A stretch of DNA of 64,000 bases from Avena insularis (Eukaryota > Streptophyta > Magnoliopsida > Poales > Poaceae), in NCBI GenBank assembly GCA_023614405.1, contig CM042697.1, positions 304,452,323 through 304,516,322 on the forward strand. The letters are read 5' to 3'. The stretch's first letter is position 1. Each line of letters starts with the position of its first letter. Shown here piece after piece: positions 23,501 to 33,739 of this stretch. The notes beneath the pieces are model-generated. The model was not told where the DNA came from, did no database searches, and worked only from the letters and a program-made list of their open reading frames with translations. The position numbers were made by a program, and so were the translations under genes.

Positions 23501-24013
23501 CGTATTTCGACTCGGGGAGTCTAGAAAAGAAGAAAAACTACGACAAGATCAAGGAAGTTCTGGATGATGCTCTCACTGGCTATGCCTCGACGGAAGGCAC
23601 CACCTTCGTGCGTACGAAGGTCAAGTTTGGAAGGCACATCTTCAACCACGTAATGGAGTTCCCCTGCGTGAAGCAGCCCGAAAACAGTAAGAAGGAAGCC
23701 TACTATGCACTCCATCACATGAGGGCGTTCCTACTAGACCAGCAGAATTCTACGCTGCCAGATCATCTCAAACAGTGGGCCGAAGCAAAGGCCAAGATCA
23801 CTGATTCAGATATTAGACAAGAGATGTATCACATCCAGCTGCAGTTTGGGGCAATCATCTTTCGTGATGTCATGACTTCGGGGGATCTTCTACGGAGGAA
23901 ATATCCCGAATAACCGTGACATAGAAGATCGCCTAGAGATGCAGGGTGACTATAGGAAGTTCATGACGAGACAAGGCGTCCTCCCGTTCCCTAAGCCGAG
24001 CCAGAAGGCTTGA
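20508..24013 (+). pseudogene. Second CACTA-2 gene: acidic/NLS region and Ulp1-like C-terminus
   Basis: ATG 20508 starts an acidic N-terminus with a stop at 20604-20606. A Lys/Pro-rich nuclear-signal-like stretch follows, then a Transposase_24-like part to about 21900 with another stop after RTRIKKKI. A GT donor at 22052 and an AG at 22130-22131 suggest an intron. After several frame changes the frame at 22839-23279 (FFDNAPANLFFLRFDDIFNM) leads into a Ulp1-like C48 domain (23453-23900) and ends at TGA 24011-24013. Proteins of this layout accompany TNP2 in grass CACTA elements; a TNPA-like DNA-binding role is inferred. At least four stops or shifts break it. Confidence 0.75.
23450..24013 (+). 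pseudogene. Ulp1/C48-like domain lacking the catalytic cysteine
   Basis: DEHCTLISLSPKHSHATYFDS resembles the His/Asp half of Ulp1-type SUMO proteases. About 60 residues on, PCVKQPENSKKEAYYALHHM stands where proteases have a Q...CGYY-type segment, but no Cys is present at that point. A frame shift near 23880 leads to the conserved tail EDRLEMQGDYRKFM. If this position is lost in the whole subfamily, the domain would be a binding fold rather than a protease. Confidence 0.55.
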
Positions 24014-24225
24014 TGTTGGCCTAGTTGTAGTTACAAACTATAGATGACCTTTGTGTGTGTGTGGACAAGTGTACATGCTACTATACTTATCTTATTAGGT
24101 TTATGAATCATCGCTTACTTCTTTTGCTAATTATTATTATATATCAATCAATGCTTGGTTTTTTTGCTTACTCTTTGGTCCTTTGCTCATTTTGGTCATT
24201 CTTTTTTTCCTTACTTTATTAGTCT
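24014..24225. other. 3' flank of second CACTA-2 gene, no gene seen
   Basis: The stretch is T-rich with no open frame of note. It probably includes the 3' UTR of the upstream gene and leads directly into the hairpin array. Confidence 0.4.
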
Positions 24226-24232
24226 TTTTTCG

Positions 24233-25209
24233 AGAATAATGCCAATGATTGAAATGTTGTGGCACACTATATATGTGAATGTCCTACGACGGGATTGTGA
24301 GCCTTGTGATATGCACAAGTCCAGGTGTCGTGCATCCTACTTGGCTCACAGTTCCATCATAGCATATTCCTATGTCCAATGACCTATGTATATATATATG
24401 AGGCATTCTTTTTGATTTACTTTGGTCTTTTTCGAGAATAATGCCAATGATTGAAATGTCGTGGCACACTATATATGTGAATGTGCTACGACGGGATAGT
24501 TAGCCTTGTGATATGCACAGGTCTAGGTGTTGTGCATCCTACTTGGCTAACTGTTCCATCATAGCATATTCCTATGTCCAATGACCTAGCTAGTTATATA
24601 TGAGGCATTCTTTTCGAGTTACTTTGGTCTATTTCGAGAATAATGCCGATGATTGAAATGTCGTGGCACACTATATATGTGAATGTGCTGTGATGGGATT
24701 GTAAGCCTTGTGTTATGCACAAGTCCAGATGTTGTGCATCCTAATTGTCTTACGGTTCCATCATAGCATATTCTTGTGTCCAACGACGTAGCTAGTTATA
24801 TATGAGGCATCCTTTTCGAGTTACTTTGGTCTTTTTCGAGAATAATGCCTATGATTGAAATATCGTGGCACACTATATATGTGAATGTGCTGCGATGGGA
24901 TTGTCCGCCTTGTGGTATGCACAGGTACAGGTGTTGTGCATCCTACTTGGCGAAAAATTCCATCGTAGCATATTCCTGTGTCCAACAACCTAGTTATATA
25001 CGAGGCAATCTTTTTGAGTTACTTTGATCTTTTTTGAGAATAATGCCGATGATTGAAATGTCATGGCACACTATATATGTGAATGTGTTGTGATGGGATT
25101 GTTCGCCTTGTGCTATGCACAGGTCCAGGTGTTGTGCATCCTACTTGGCGGACAGTTCCATCGTAGCATATTCCTGTGTCGAACAACGTAGTTATATATG
25201 ACGCATGCT
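24233..25209 (+). repeat. Five tandem 200-bp hairpin (foldback) units
   Basis: Units start at 24233, 24435, 24637, 24839 and 25037 (spacing 202, 202, 202, 198). Each folds on itself. It is closed by AGAAT..GCC against GGCATTCT at the base, with a stem of about 40 bp in the middle (GAATGTGCTACGACGGGA against TTCCATCATAGCATATTC). A variable 7-bp tier follows, then an invariant ATGCAC/GTGCAT tier around a 13-nt loop. The variable tier changes on both sides together, for example GTGAGCC/GGCTCAC in unit 1 and GTTAGCC/GGCTAAC in unit 2. The array lies between the second gene and the small ORF of CACTA-2. It may be transcribed with either; no promoter is evident. Confidence 0.9.
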
Positions 25210-25325
25210 TTTTGAGTTTGGTCTTTTTGATTTAGGACTACTTTCTATAAGTGTATCTTCATATTCGACTTTAATTATACATGTTTTTTTTCAATCACCG
25301 GTTAATTATTATTGTCAACTTGTAG

Positions 25326-25571
25326 ATGACGTGGTACGTCGTGTACAAGGGACGGGTTCCCGGAGTCTACGATGATTGGGAAGACTGCCGGAGACAGGTG
25401 CACCGTTTCAGTGGCAATAGCTACAAAGGGTACAACATTATGGCAGAGGTGGAAGCTAGATACACGCGCTATCTAGCGGGAGTTAGGACGAGGAACCGGA
25501 TGAAGACCCACACCTTCGTCGCGGTGATCATGCTTATCTTCTTTGGTTGTTTATCCCGCGTTTGTGTCTAG
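25326..25571 (+). CDS. Small protein: RNase H1 hybrid-binding domain plus membrane helix
   Basis: The 81-residue ORF starts right after an AG acceptor-like site (CTTGTAG, 25319-25325). Residues 2-48 (WYVVYKGRVPGVYDDWEDC, then FSGNSYKGY and AEAR-like spacing) match the N-terminal RNA-DNA hybrid-binding domain of RNase H1, also known as the caulimovirus viroplasmin domain. No RNase H catalytic domain follows. Instead there is a basic stretch and a hydrophobic segment (FVAVIMLIFFGCL) that could span a membrane, ending at residue 81. Exons upstream are possible. It is intact, unlike the other CACTA-2 genes. The role is unknown; binding of R-loops or hybrids is inferred from the family. Confidence 0.7.
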   Translation: MTWYVVYKGRVPGVYDDWEDCRRQVHRFSGNSYKGYNIMAEVEARYTRYLAGVRTRNRMKTHTFVAVIMLIFFGCLSRVCV

Positions 25572-25838
25572 CTAGTTTAGATGTCTAGGCGGGCTTTCGA
25601 GCTCTAACTTGTTCGAGACACATGTATTCGCATGTCACCAACTACTTTGTAACTTGATCGAAACAATGTATAACTTATGTATTCATGTATGAGACTTATC
25701 TATATGTATTTGTTTCAATCTTGTTTCGCGAATTGTGTATTTATATATAAAACTGTATATCTTATATCTGTGTGTATATCTTCCTGTAATATTGTATATA
25801 ATCTGTATTGTATATCATCTGGCTCTGAAATTAAAAAA
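25572..25838. other. AT-rich 3' flank, no gene seen
   Basis: The stretch is rich in TGTATAT and TATATCT repeats, consistent with the 3' UTR of the small ORF. No coding signal is seen. Confidence 0.4.
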
Positions 25839-26131
25839 AAACACCTATGGCGCACATGGCACAGCTTCTGTGGCGCACAGTGTCTAAAGCGCACCTCGCA
25901 GGCTAGTGGCGCACTACCACATGCGCCACAGAAGATAATTCTTGTAGCGCACCTGGAAAACTATCTGTGGCGCACTGGCATGTGCTCCACACCTATCTTG
26001 GCACAACCGTGGCGCACCAGGCAGTGCGCCACAGCTAGGAGATAGCCGCAGCGCAAGCCTAGTGGCGCACGGGCAGTGCGCCACGGATGGCTTTTCCACG
26101 TGCGCCACTAACTAGTGTTTTCCTAGTAGTG
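25839..26131. repeat. CACTA-2 right subterminal repeats
   Basis: At least ten GTGGCGCAC/GTGCGCCAC motifs occur in direct and inverted orientation up to the terminal CCTAGTAGTG. They mirror the left end. Confidence 0.85.
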
Positions 26132-26134
26132 TTA

Positions 26135-26653
26135 CTAGAGCCTACACTTCGATGGCTCCAAGAACGCAGATGGCGCATGGGCAGGGATCGTACTAACATC
26201 TCCGAAGGGCGACAAGCTATGCTACGTCCTCTACCTCGACTTCACCCCCTACACCAACAACATGGCCGAGTATGAGGCGCTACTCCACGGCATGCGGGCA
26301 GCCAAGGAGATGAACATCAATCGTCTGTGCTGCTATGGAGACTCCGACCTCGTCGCCGAGCAAGTCGCCGACACCTGCGATGCCGTCTCCCCCACCATGG
26401 CGGCATACCGCCAAGCAGTGGACCAGCTGGGAGGCCACTTCGCAGGCTACTCCATCGAGTGGATCGACAGGCGGAAGAACAAGGAGGCTGACGCACTCTC
26501 ACGCATCGGCTTGGCTCGACTCGCACCACCCACCGGCGTCTTCCTCGACACCATCACCAAGCCCTCTGTCTCTCCCCCAAGGGAGATTGACATCGGAATT
26601 CCACTGCAACCAGACGCAGCCGTGGTCGCACTAATCGCCGAGCCAAGTGACTA
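26135..26653 (+). pseudogene. Gypsy-1 second (archaeal/plant-type) RNase H
   Basis: After the TTA duplication the Gypsy frame resumes with an FDGS-type first Asp, AEYEALLHG with the catalytic Glu, GDSDLVAEQV with the second Asp and NKEADALS with the last Asp. The frame changes near 26250 and the domain ends at TAG 26652. This extra RNase H, beside the RT-linked one, is typical of Tat elements and would remove RNA from hybrids. Confidence 0.8.
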
Positions 26654-27890
26654 GACCATGCCATACATCGCTTACTTGGTGGGAGGCACCCTACACGCAG
26701 ACGATACGGAGGCCCGGATGATAGTACGCCGCTGCAAATCCTTCGTCATCATCAATGGCGAGCTCCACAAGCGCAGCGTGACCGGCGTGTTCCAACTCTG
26801 CGTCCAACCCACTGAAGGACGCAAGATCCTCTAGGACATCCACTCCGGTGACTGCGGCCACCACGCTGGCGCCCGCTCCCTGGTCTCCAAGGCCATGTGA
26901 CATGGCTTCTCTTTCACCACCGCACGCCGACGCGACATATCGCCCGCGATGCATCGGGTGCCAGAAGTACGCCAACTAGACTCACATACCGAGCTCGGCG
27001 CTCAAGACAATCCCCATCACCTGGCCGTTCGCCGTATGGGGCATGGATATGGTAGGCCCCTTCAAGAAGGCCACCTCCGGCTTAACCCACCTCCTAGTCG
27101 CAGTCGATAAATTCACAAAATGGGTGGAGGCCAAGCCAGTCCGCACGTGCGATGGGAAGACCGCTACAAAATTCCAACGCGAGCTCATCTATCGCTACGG
27201 GTTCCCAAACAGCATCATCACGGACAACGGCACCAACTTCGCCAAGGGAGCCATGGCCAAGTTCTGTGAGGAGCACAACGTCCGACTCGACCTCGCCTCA
27301 GTCTCCCACCCGGAGTCCAATGGCCAGGTGGAACGCGCCAACCAGAGCATCCTCCATGGCCTGAAGCCACGGCTACAAGTCCCACTCGAGCGCACCGCCG
27401 GGGTGCTGGGTCGAAGAACTCCCCTCTGTCATCTGGGGCATCCGCACCTCCATCAACAGGTCGACGGTGTTCACCCCCTTCTTCATGGTGTATGGTGCCG
27501 AGGCAGTCATGCCAACCGACCTCGAGCACGACTCACCTCGGGTGGTCAACTACACGAAGGCTGGAAACGAGCTCGCACACCAAGACGGAGTCGACCAGCT
27601 TGACGAAGCACGCTACCTAGCCCGCTACCGCACCGCCATCTACTAGCAAGGGCTTCCCCACTACCACAACCGGCGAGTACGGACTCGCACTTTCCAGGAA
27701 GGCGACTTGGTACTGCGTCTAATCCAGGACAAAAAGGCATGCACAAGCTCTCCCCCCCTTGGGAGGGACCATTCGCCATCGGGCGAGTCCTGGGCAACGA
27801 CGCCTACTACCTCACCGACGTCCGAGGTGACAAAAACTCGACTCAAGCGTCCATGGAATGTAAACCTCCTACGTAAGTTCTACTATTAGA
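26654..27890 (+). pseudogene. Gypsy-1 integrase (broken)
   Basis: The HHCC zinc domain (HSGDCGHHAG, then CQKC-like residues) is interrupted by stops near 26832 and 26898 and a frame change. The core has DMVGPF (Asp at 27045), ITDNGTNF (Asp at about 27219) and PESNGQVERAN (Glu at about 27313), which gives the D,D-35-E triad. A shift near 27400 and a TAG near 27643 follow. The C-terminus ends at LLRKFYY with TAG near 27887. Confidence 0.82.
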
Positions 27891-28791
27891 ACTCCAGACA
27901 TGTACCCCCTACCCGCTATGAAATAAAGCAGATCGATTCTCGCAAATTGCATCTACTCTCCATGCCTTGTGCCACTCGCACTCGTAATAACAACGTTACG
28001 GTATTCGCATAAGTCAACCTTTGGTAACGTGACCGGTACGGCCAAGTAGTGCGGTATGAGGGCACTGGAAAAATTCAGGCCTCGTACCGTCCACGAAAAA
28101 AGCTAACCCGGAGCCCCATTGGAGTCGCCTAGCTCGACTGGCTCCCCGAGCTAAGACGACTGCATTCTCTTCCCAAAGTGACCCAGTCCTCCACATCCTC
28201 GACGCACCGACTCGAACGACAAAGTACCATGCTCGGGGACTGACACCAGCCGAAAGAGGAGCGGCTAGGGAAAAACGCCAAGTAAGAGAGCGCGCCCAGG
28301 ACTCGCCATGCAACTGATCTTACGGATCAGGCGGAGCCACGCGCCTAACACAACGAGCCTAGTCCTCACCTACCTTGGGCATGCGACTAGAACGGCCAAG
28401 TACCACGCTCGGGGACTCGGCGACCCGACCTCGTTCGCGCTCGGGAAAACGGCCAAGTAAAGAGCACCCCTGGGAGTCGCCATGCGACTGGCTTCCCGAG
28501 CCATGGCGAGTCGAGCCTAACTCACTAACAGTTCACACAACATATAAAAACGAGGTTCACCCCACAAAAAGGGCGGACGCGCTCGGGGACTCGTACAACC
28601 AACACTCAAACCACAAAAGCAATGACAAAATAACCCGCGCATTCCTTCATAGCAGCAAAATTTGTTCGCATACAAGGAGAATTACATGTTTATCTTGCGC
28701 TAACGACGAATGGCAAAACACTCTATTTCGCAGGCTTCAAGGAGGAGGCTCCACCGTCCTTGCGGTTGCGGATAAAGGGAACCCAGGGATT

Positions 28792-31700
28792 CTATGGGTA
28801 CGTCGTGAGCTCACCCGCCATCACCGCACGAAATGGTTGCTCCACCTTGAAGTCGCGGTGTGCCGGTTCAGGGTCATTGGGGGCAATGACCGTTTCCTGA
28901 TAGGGAACAAGGTCGCCCATCGCGCAAACACGGTCGGAGTACACCGCAGCTTGCTCCGTCAGATTCAACACCTCGGCAATCTCGACCGAGCCCGTTGACA
29001 AGGGGTACCCGCTCATGACCTCGTCGAGGTCGAAATCGTCGGGAAAATGTGCGAGCCCAAGGCTCAGCGCAGTCGCCGCTCCACGACGGAAGGCCGACCG
29101 CGTCATGAACTCCACGACCGACGGGGCCTTCTCCAGATAGCGCCATACCTCGACGAGGTTGTTGGGGATCACCTCCATAGGCGAGATCTCCTGAAGATAC
29201 GCCTGGAGACAAGTCGCTGACAGCGCGGCTGAATAGACCAGGGTGGTTACGCATTTCCACGCATCATATGACTGCGCCTCTTCAGCGTTATCAGTGATCA
29301 AGCCTGCAACACACAAGTAAACAGTGAGCAAAGCACTAAAATCACAATGTGGTACGGGAGCTCGGAAAGTGGCTAAAGGAAAGCTCACAAATCAGCGGGC
29401 GACAGAGGTCCGCGATGAAATTCTGAAGAGCCGAGAGGTCATTCTGCATCCGGTGACGAGTGCGTCCAACACCTTCCGCTCCTCAGCAGCAGAAGTGACG
29501 GCCGCCTTAGCTCGTCCTTCCGCCAATCTTGCTTCCGCCTTCGCCTCCTTGAGTTCACGCTCCTGTTCCGCGATTCGCTTCTCCGCGACGCTCAAGGAAG
29601 ACTGAGCCGCCGTCAACTCGCCTACCGGAACAAGGCCCTGGTGAGCCTCCTTCACTACGGCCGCACTATTCTCTGCTTCCAAAACAAAACGGTCAACACC
29701 GCAACAAGTTCGCGACAAGCGCCAAACAAGACAAACACTCACCCGCAGTCGCTCTAAGCTCCTCGTTCTTATCCTGGAAAGCGAGAAGCTCCTTCACCAC
29801 GTGGCACTTGGCAGCAAGACGCTCGTCCGACTCGCGCTGCAAGCCCTGTGCAACAATCACAGCATCAGCAACCAAAAATTCCTAAGTGTCCAGCTGCTGA
29901 AATTCAGCGACAAGACACTCGGGGACTAGATGACAAAATTCCTAAGTGCCCAGCCGTTAAAATTCAACGACTAGACACTCGGGGACTAGATGACAAAATT
30001 CCTAAGTGCCCAGCCGCTGAAATTCAGCGAGTAGGCACTCAGGGACTGGATGACCAAATTCCTAAGTGCCCAGCCGCTGAAATTTAGCGACTAGGCATTC
30101 GGGGACTAGATGGCGAAAAACAGTAAGAATTCGACCACTGAAATTCAGTGGCCAGATCCTCGGGGACTGGACATACCTGGATGGCGGCACCTAACATGTC
30201 GTGAAGCTACAAAGCGAGGGAACGTCGCCACCGCGGCCCCCGCGCCACCCGAAGGCGGCCCGTCCGCCTCAATCGAAACCATGGGGCCTGCCTGCTGCGA
30301 CCCCGCGTCCTCTAACGCCTTCAGAGCTACGTCCACTGCAATCAAGGCTTCGCTTGGGGCAGCCGCTGGCTCGTCCGAGATCATGACGACTTCATCGCCT
30401 TTGGTTCTCTTGATGTTGTCGGCGGGAGCCTTAGTCTCGTCGCCCTTCCTCTTCTTCGAGGGATCAGCCGGCACCTCCGCAGCGACCGATGGAATCTTGG
30501 CCACCGAAGGGTGACCTATCTTCTTTACTCCAGTCCTGCGAGACGACTCCGTTAATAACACTCGCCAATCTAAACACGAATCAAACAGACATATGAAAGG
30601 CTGAGGAATACTCACTTGGCGACTGTAATAAATCGTAGGCCAGTGCGAATGCTGGCTAGATTTTCTAGTTCTGGCCCCAGTTTTCGACTGAGGCCCGTCT
30701 CAAACATGCTCTGTTCCCAAGACACATACGGTTTCTTCAAGGATGAGGCCACGGTAGGAGGCCTAGTGGCAATTGCCGCGGGAGCTCCTCTCGGCGGCGA
30801 GGCCCCTGTGGATGGAGCGGCCACCAACCCGGTGACTGGGGCGAACGGCGACGGTAGTGACGCCAGGGGCACCTGGTCTTCCACGACGGTTGCAACAGTC
30901 GCTGTAGCCGCGTGCGCCGCTGTTTCTTCGGCTGCGCTGGTAGCATCGGAGCTACTCGCAGACCGTGGTGGAGACGCTAGCTTGGTCGTCTTCGTCTTCT
31001 TCTTGGGTGGCGGCGGCTTCTTCTTCTTTGACGGTGTGGCCTCGTGCCGTGAGGTATGCTCGGGGAGCTCTTCGTCGTCGTCATGAGCGTCGAGTCTTTT
31101 TCTGGCCTTGAGTTCACGCTGGTGCTGCCCGCGAGTCTTGCGGACCGTGGGGGCAGCAACCTCCACGGCTTCGTCGCTGTCGTCGTCGTCATCACCATCG
31201 CCACCCGCGTCACTCCTGACATCGCCCTTGTCAGGCAATTACTCGCTCTCGTCCTCGGCGGACGAGTTCGAATTCTCATCATCTGCGGGTGGAAGGCAAC
31301 CTTCCACCACTTGGAATAACTGCAACGATCAAACAACATTAAGCACAACCGCGAATGCACAAACTGCGACTGCGAGTGCAAGGGAAATAAAAAATCACCG
31401 TTGGAGCTGGGCACTTCACGGTATAAGGTGGGACCCCATCCTTTGCGTCAAGATACACCGCCTGGGTGATCTTCTTCAGGGCTTGGGTGTAGTCATTGAG
31501 TCTCCACTCGTCATAACAGGACTTTGTCGGGTCGTCCTTACCCGTGTACTCGTACATATAGTGGGCACGGCTGGCCAGAGGTACGAGCCGTCGCCCGAGC
31601 CAGCAATTGTAGAGGTTGATGGTTTGGAGGCCTTTCTTCTTCAAGTTGCGTATGGTCTGTAATATCTCGTCGACGACCATCCGCTGGTCCAGCGGAAGCT

Positions 31701-32397
31701 TGGTAACTTGGAGCCGACGCGGCTCGGGCCGGTCGGCGGAGTACCTTGGAAGCGCCACCTCATCGCTCGGTGTTGACTCGGTCACGTAGAACCAGCTCTT
31801 CTTCCACTCGTTCGCTGCCTTGGCGGGCAACATCAGATTGAAGAACGACGCCTTCGACTTCAGCTGGAAGGTCAGGCCACCCGTGGCTAACATTGGGTCG
31901 CCCGCCTCTTCGCGGCTGATCATCCCATGGAATAGATCTTGCCATAGGGGAAAGTATGGCCGTCATCACAGGTAGCACTCGCAAAACGCCATGAAGATGG
32001 CGAGCTGCTCGATGCTGTGCAGTCCCAAGTCTGACGGTTGGATCTCGTAGTAGGCGCAGAAGTGCCGGAAGAAGAGCGAAGTGGGGAATCTGAGCCCCCG
32101 CTCTAGGTGGCTGGTGAAGCAAACGAAGTCCCCTTCGCGCGGATCTGGAATCACTTCTCCGGCCGCGGGGATCCCTGTCTCCTCAAACCATTTCAGCAGC
32201 GCCTTCGTGCACTTGGATCTGCCCCATGGTTCTGCAGGAGGGGCCATCGGCTGGGGGATCAGGGGTTGCGAATCGCTCTCGGTCGCTCTAGTCCTTTCGC
32301 GGAATGGAGGAACGAGAATGCGCGAGTTCGGAGGAAGTGAGGGAAGCTTTTTCTCCTTACCCGTCACTCTCCTTATATAGTGGCTATTACCCGCCAT
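28792..32397 (-). pseudogene. Gypsy-1 antisense gene A (putative gypsy-type transposon protein)
   Basis: From ATG 32397 on the minus strand the first exon (to about 31940) matches the plant domain PF04195: GLRFPTSLFFRHFCAYY, then IAIF-type MAFCECYL and PYFPLWQDLFHG. Two stops follow CECYL. Next come 31923-31339 (YVTESTPSDEVALP), an acidic, Lys- and Ala-rich segment (31238-30612) with possible nuclear signals, a segment at 30615-30145, a coiled coil (29742-29392, SLSVAEKRIAEQERELKEAK) and a C-terminal part (29388-28792, EVWRYLEKAPSVVEFM). Introns fall between these. Tat elements often carry such an antisense gene; its job is unknown. Several stops suggest decay. Confidence 0.7.
29878..30170 (-). 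repeat. 60-bp minisatellite with hairpin core (Gypsy-1 copy A)
   Basis: Five units of about 60 bp each hold a near-palindrome, CGCTGAAATTCAGCG, followed by CTCGGGGACTAGATGA or a close variant. Hairpin positions: 29896-29908, 29955-29969, 30015-30029, 30075-30089 and 30135-30151. Two units carry paired changes that keep the stem. It lies in an intron of the antisense gene, just upstream of the coiled-coil exon. Confidence 0.85.
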
Positions 32398-32724
32398 TTT
32401 CGGGGAGCCGTTACCACATGGTAATTACGCTGATATTACCGTTGGATTACCCAACGGCTAGTTTGACCAAGATGACGTTCCAACTTCGTCCACTCGACTC
32501 GCTATCTTCAGCGACTCAATGATTCGCCGACCCGATCACTATAACAGTGACTTAACTATTCGCCGACCCGTTCGCCAAGCTGCGATCTGATTGGTCGCCG
32601 TTATTGCGACTAAAATGACTAGTTCTTTCCTTTGTTCAGGAGTCCACCGCTGATTGGACTGGGCTTTGAATTGGACCCGCATACTCCAACTGCCAATGAA
32701 CACCTGCAACAAATCAGCAACGGC

Positions 32725-32736
32725 CTCGGGGACTAT
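32725..32736 (+). other. Polypurine-tract-like site before Gypsy-1 LTR 1
   Basis: CTCGGGGACTAT directly precedes the LTR start TGATGG, the position of the plus-strand primer. The same decamer is dispersed through the element. Confidence 0.5.
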
Positions 32737-33226
32737 TGATGGGGATATGCCTACCGGGGTATGCCCAGCAGGACGTTTCCTATCGGCCCAAGTTGCCAGT
32801 GAGTGGGCCTGCAGGACGGCGAATGGATCGAGACTTGGCAAGGACTCAGGCGACTGGAAGCTGGAGGCCCACAAGTGTAGTTAGGCCCAGTCGGACTAGG
32901 TCAAGAACCCTCTGAATCCTTAACTAATTCGGTTGTAGATCTGTAAACCCTAGCGAGGTGAGCCTATATAAACCTCCCTAGGGTACACATAGAGGACACG
33001 TTCCATCATACACACCAGCGACTCGCCACCTAGTCATCGAGCTCGCCCTTGTACTCTCTCCATAATACAATCTAGCAGGAGTAGGTCTTTACCCTCCCGG
33101 GTGGCGAACCTCGGTAAACTCTTGTGTCTCCGCCCTCATCTCGCACCGCAGATGGCTGGCCGCCCTTGCCCCATGTTCTACTACTCGCTGCCGATTGCAG
33201 CATCTGCCGTGGCCATTCCCACGATA
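32737..33226 (+). repeat. Gypsy-1 LTR 1 (shared, internal)
   Basis: This 490-bp LTR starts TGATGGGG and ends CCCACGATA. It matches LTR 2 along its length. A TATA box (TATATAAA) lies at 32965-32972. No primer site follows it; the next sequence is from inside the antisense-gene region. Confidence 0.85.
32965..32972 (+). promoter_or_regulatory. TATA box of Gypsy-1 LTR 1
   Basis: TATATAAA is conserved in LTR 2 at 37816-37823 and is followed by a C-rich initiator-like region. Confidence 0.6.
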
Positions 33227-33739
33227 GAACGGCTAAGTACTACACTCGGGGACTTACACCTGCCCAATCCCGAGCGACTAGGGAAAACGCCAAGTATGAG
33301 AGCGCGTCCTGGACTCTCCACATGACTAATACTTCGGGTCAGGTGGAGCGATTCGCATAATACAACGCGCCTCATCCTCACTTACCTTGGGCATGCGACC
33401 AGAATGTCTAAGTACCACGCTCAGGGACTCGGCCAACCGACCCCGTTCACGCCCGGGAAAACGGCTAAGTATAGAGCACCCCTTGGGGTCGCCATGCGAC
33501 TGGCTTTTCAAGCCACGGCGAGTTGACCTCAACTGACTAACAGTATAACAACAAACATACACATAAAAAGAGGTATACCCCATAAAAGGGTGGACGCGCT
33601 CGGGGACTCGCACAACTCAACAATTCACAATTAAACAAAACACTAACAAAAGCATCGATCCATTCCTTATGGCAAAAAATTTTGTTCGCTTACAAGGGCA
33701 GACACATTTTTCCTTTACAACTAACGCCACTCGGCAAAC

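Larger units (their letters stand above)
13814..26131 (+). mobile_element. CACTA-2: large CACTA transposon with transposase genes
   Basis: The right end is CCTAGTAGTG at 26131 and the left end is AACTACTAGG at 13814, which is CACTACTAGG with the first C changed to A. Target duplication TTA lies on both sides (13811-13813 and 26132-26134). Size is 12.3 kb. Contents: subterminal GTGGCGCAC repeats, a TNP2-type transposase gene, a 25-bp inverted repeat, a second gene ending in a Ulp1-like domain, a five-unit hairpin array and a small hybrid-binding ORF. The insertion point is between the two RNase H regions of Gypsy-1. Frameshifts and stops suggest it is no longer autonomous. Confidence 0.92.
28213..32736 (-). 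repeat. Gypsy-1 3' internal segment, copy A
   Basis: This segment, between integrase and the first LTR, is repeated at 33227-37587 after that LTR. By eye the two copies align over their whole length with many substitutions and small indels. It contains the antisense gene A and the 60-bp minisatellite. Confidence 0.85.

Noticed and set aside
24233..25209. CRISPR-like array
   Set aside because: Units are 200 bp, wholly similar, without unique spacers, and the context is a plant transposon.
30616..31086. Plus-strand frame of 156 residues, Ala/Ser-rich
   Set aside because: Shadow of the low-complexity minus-strand exon of antisense gene A.
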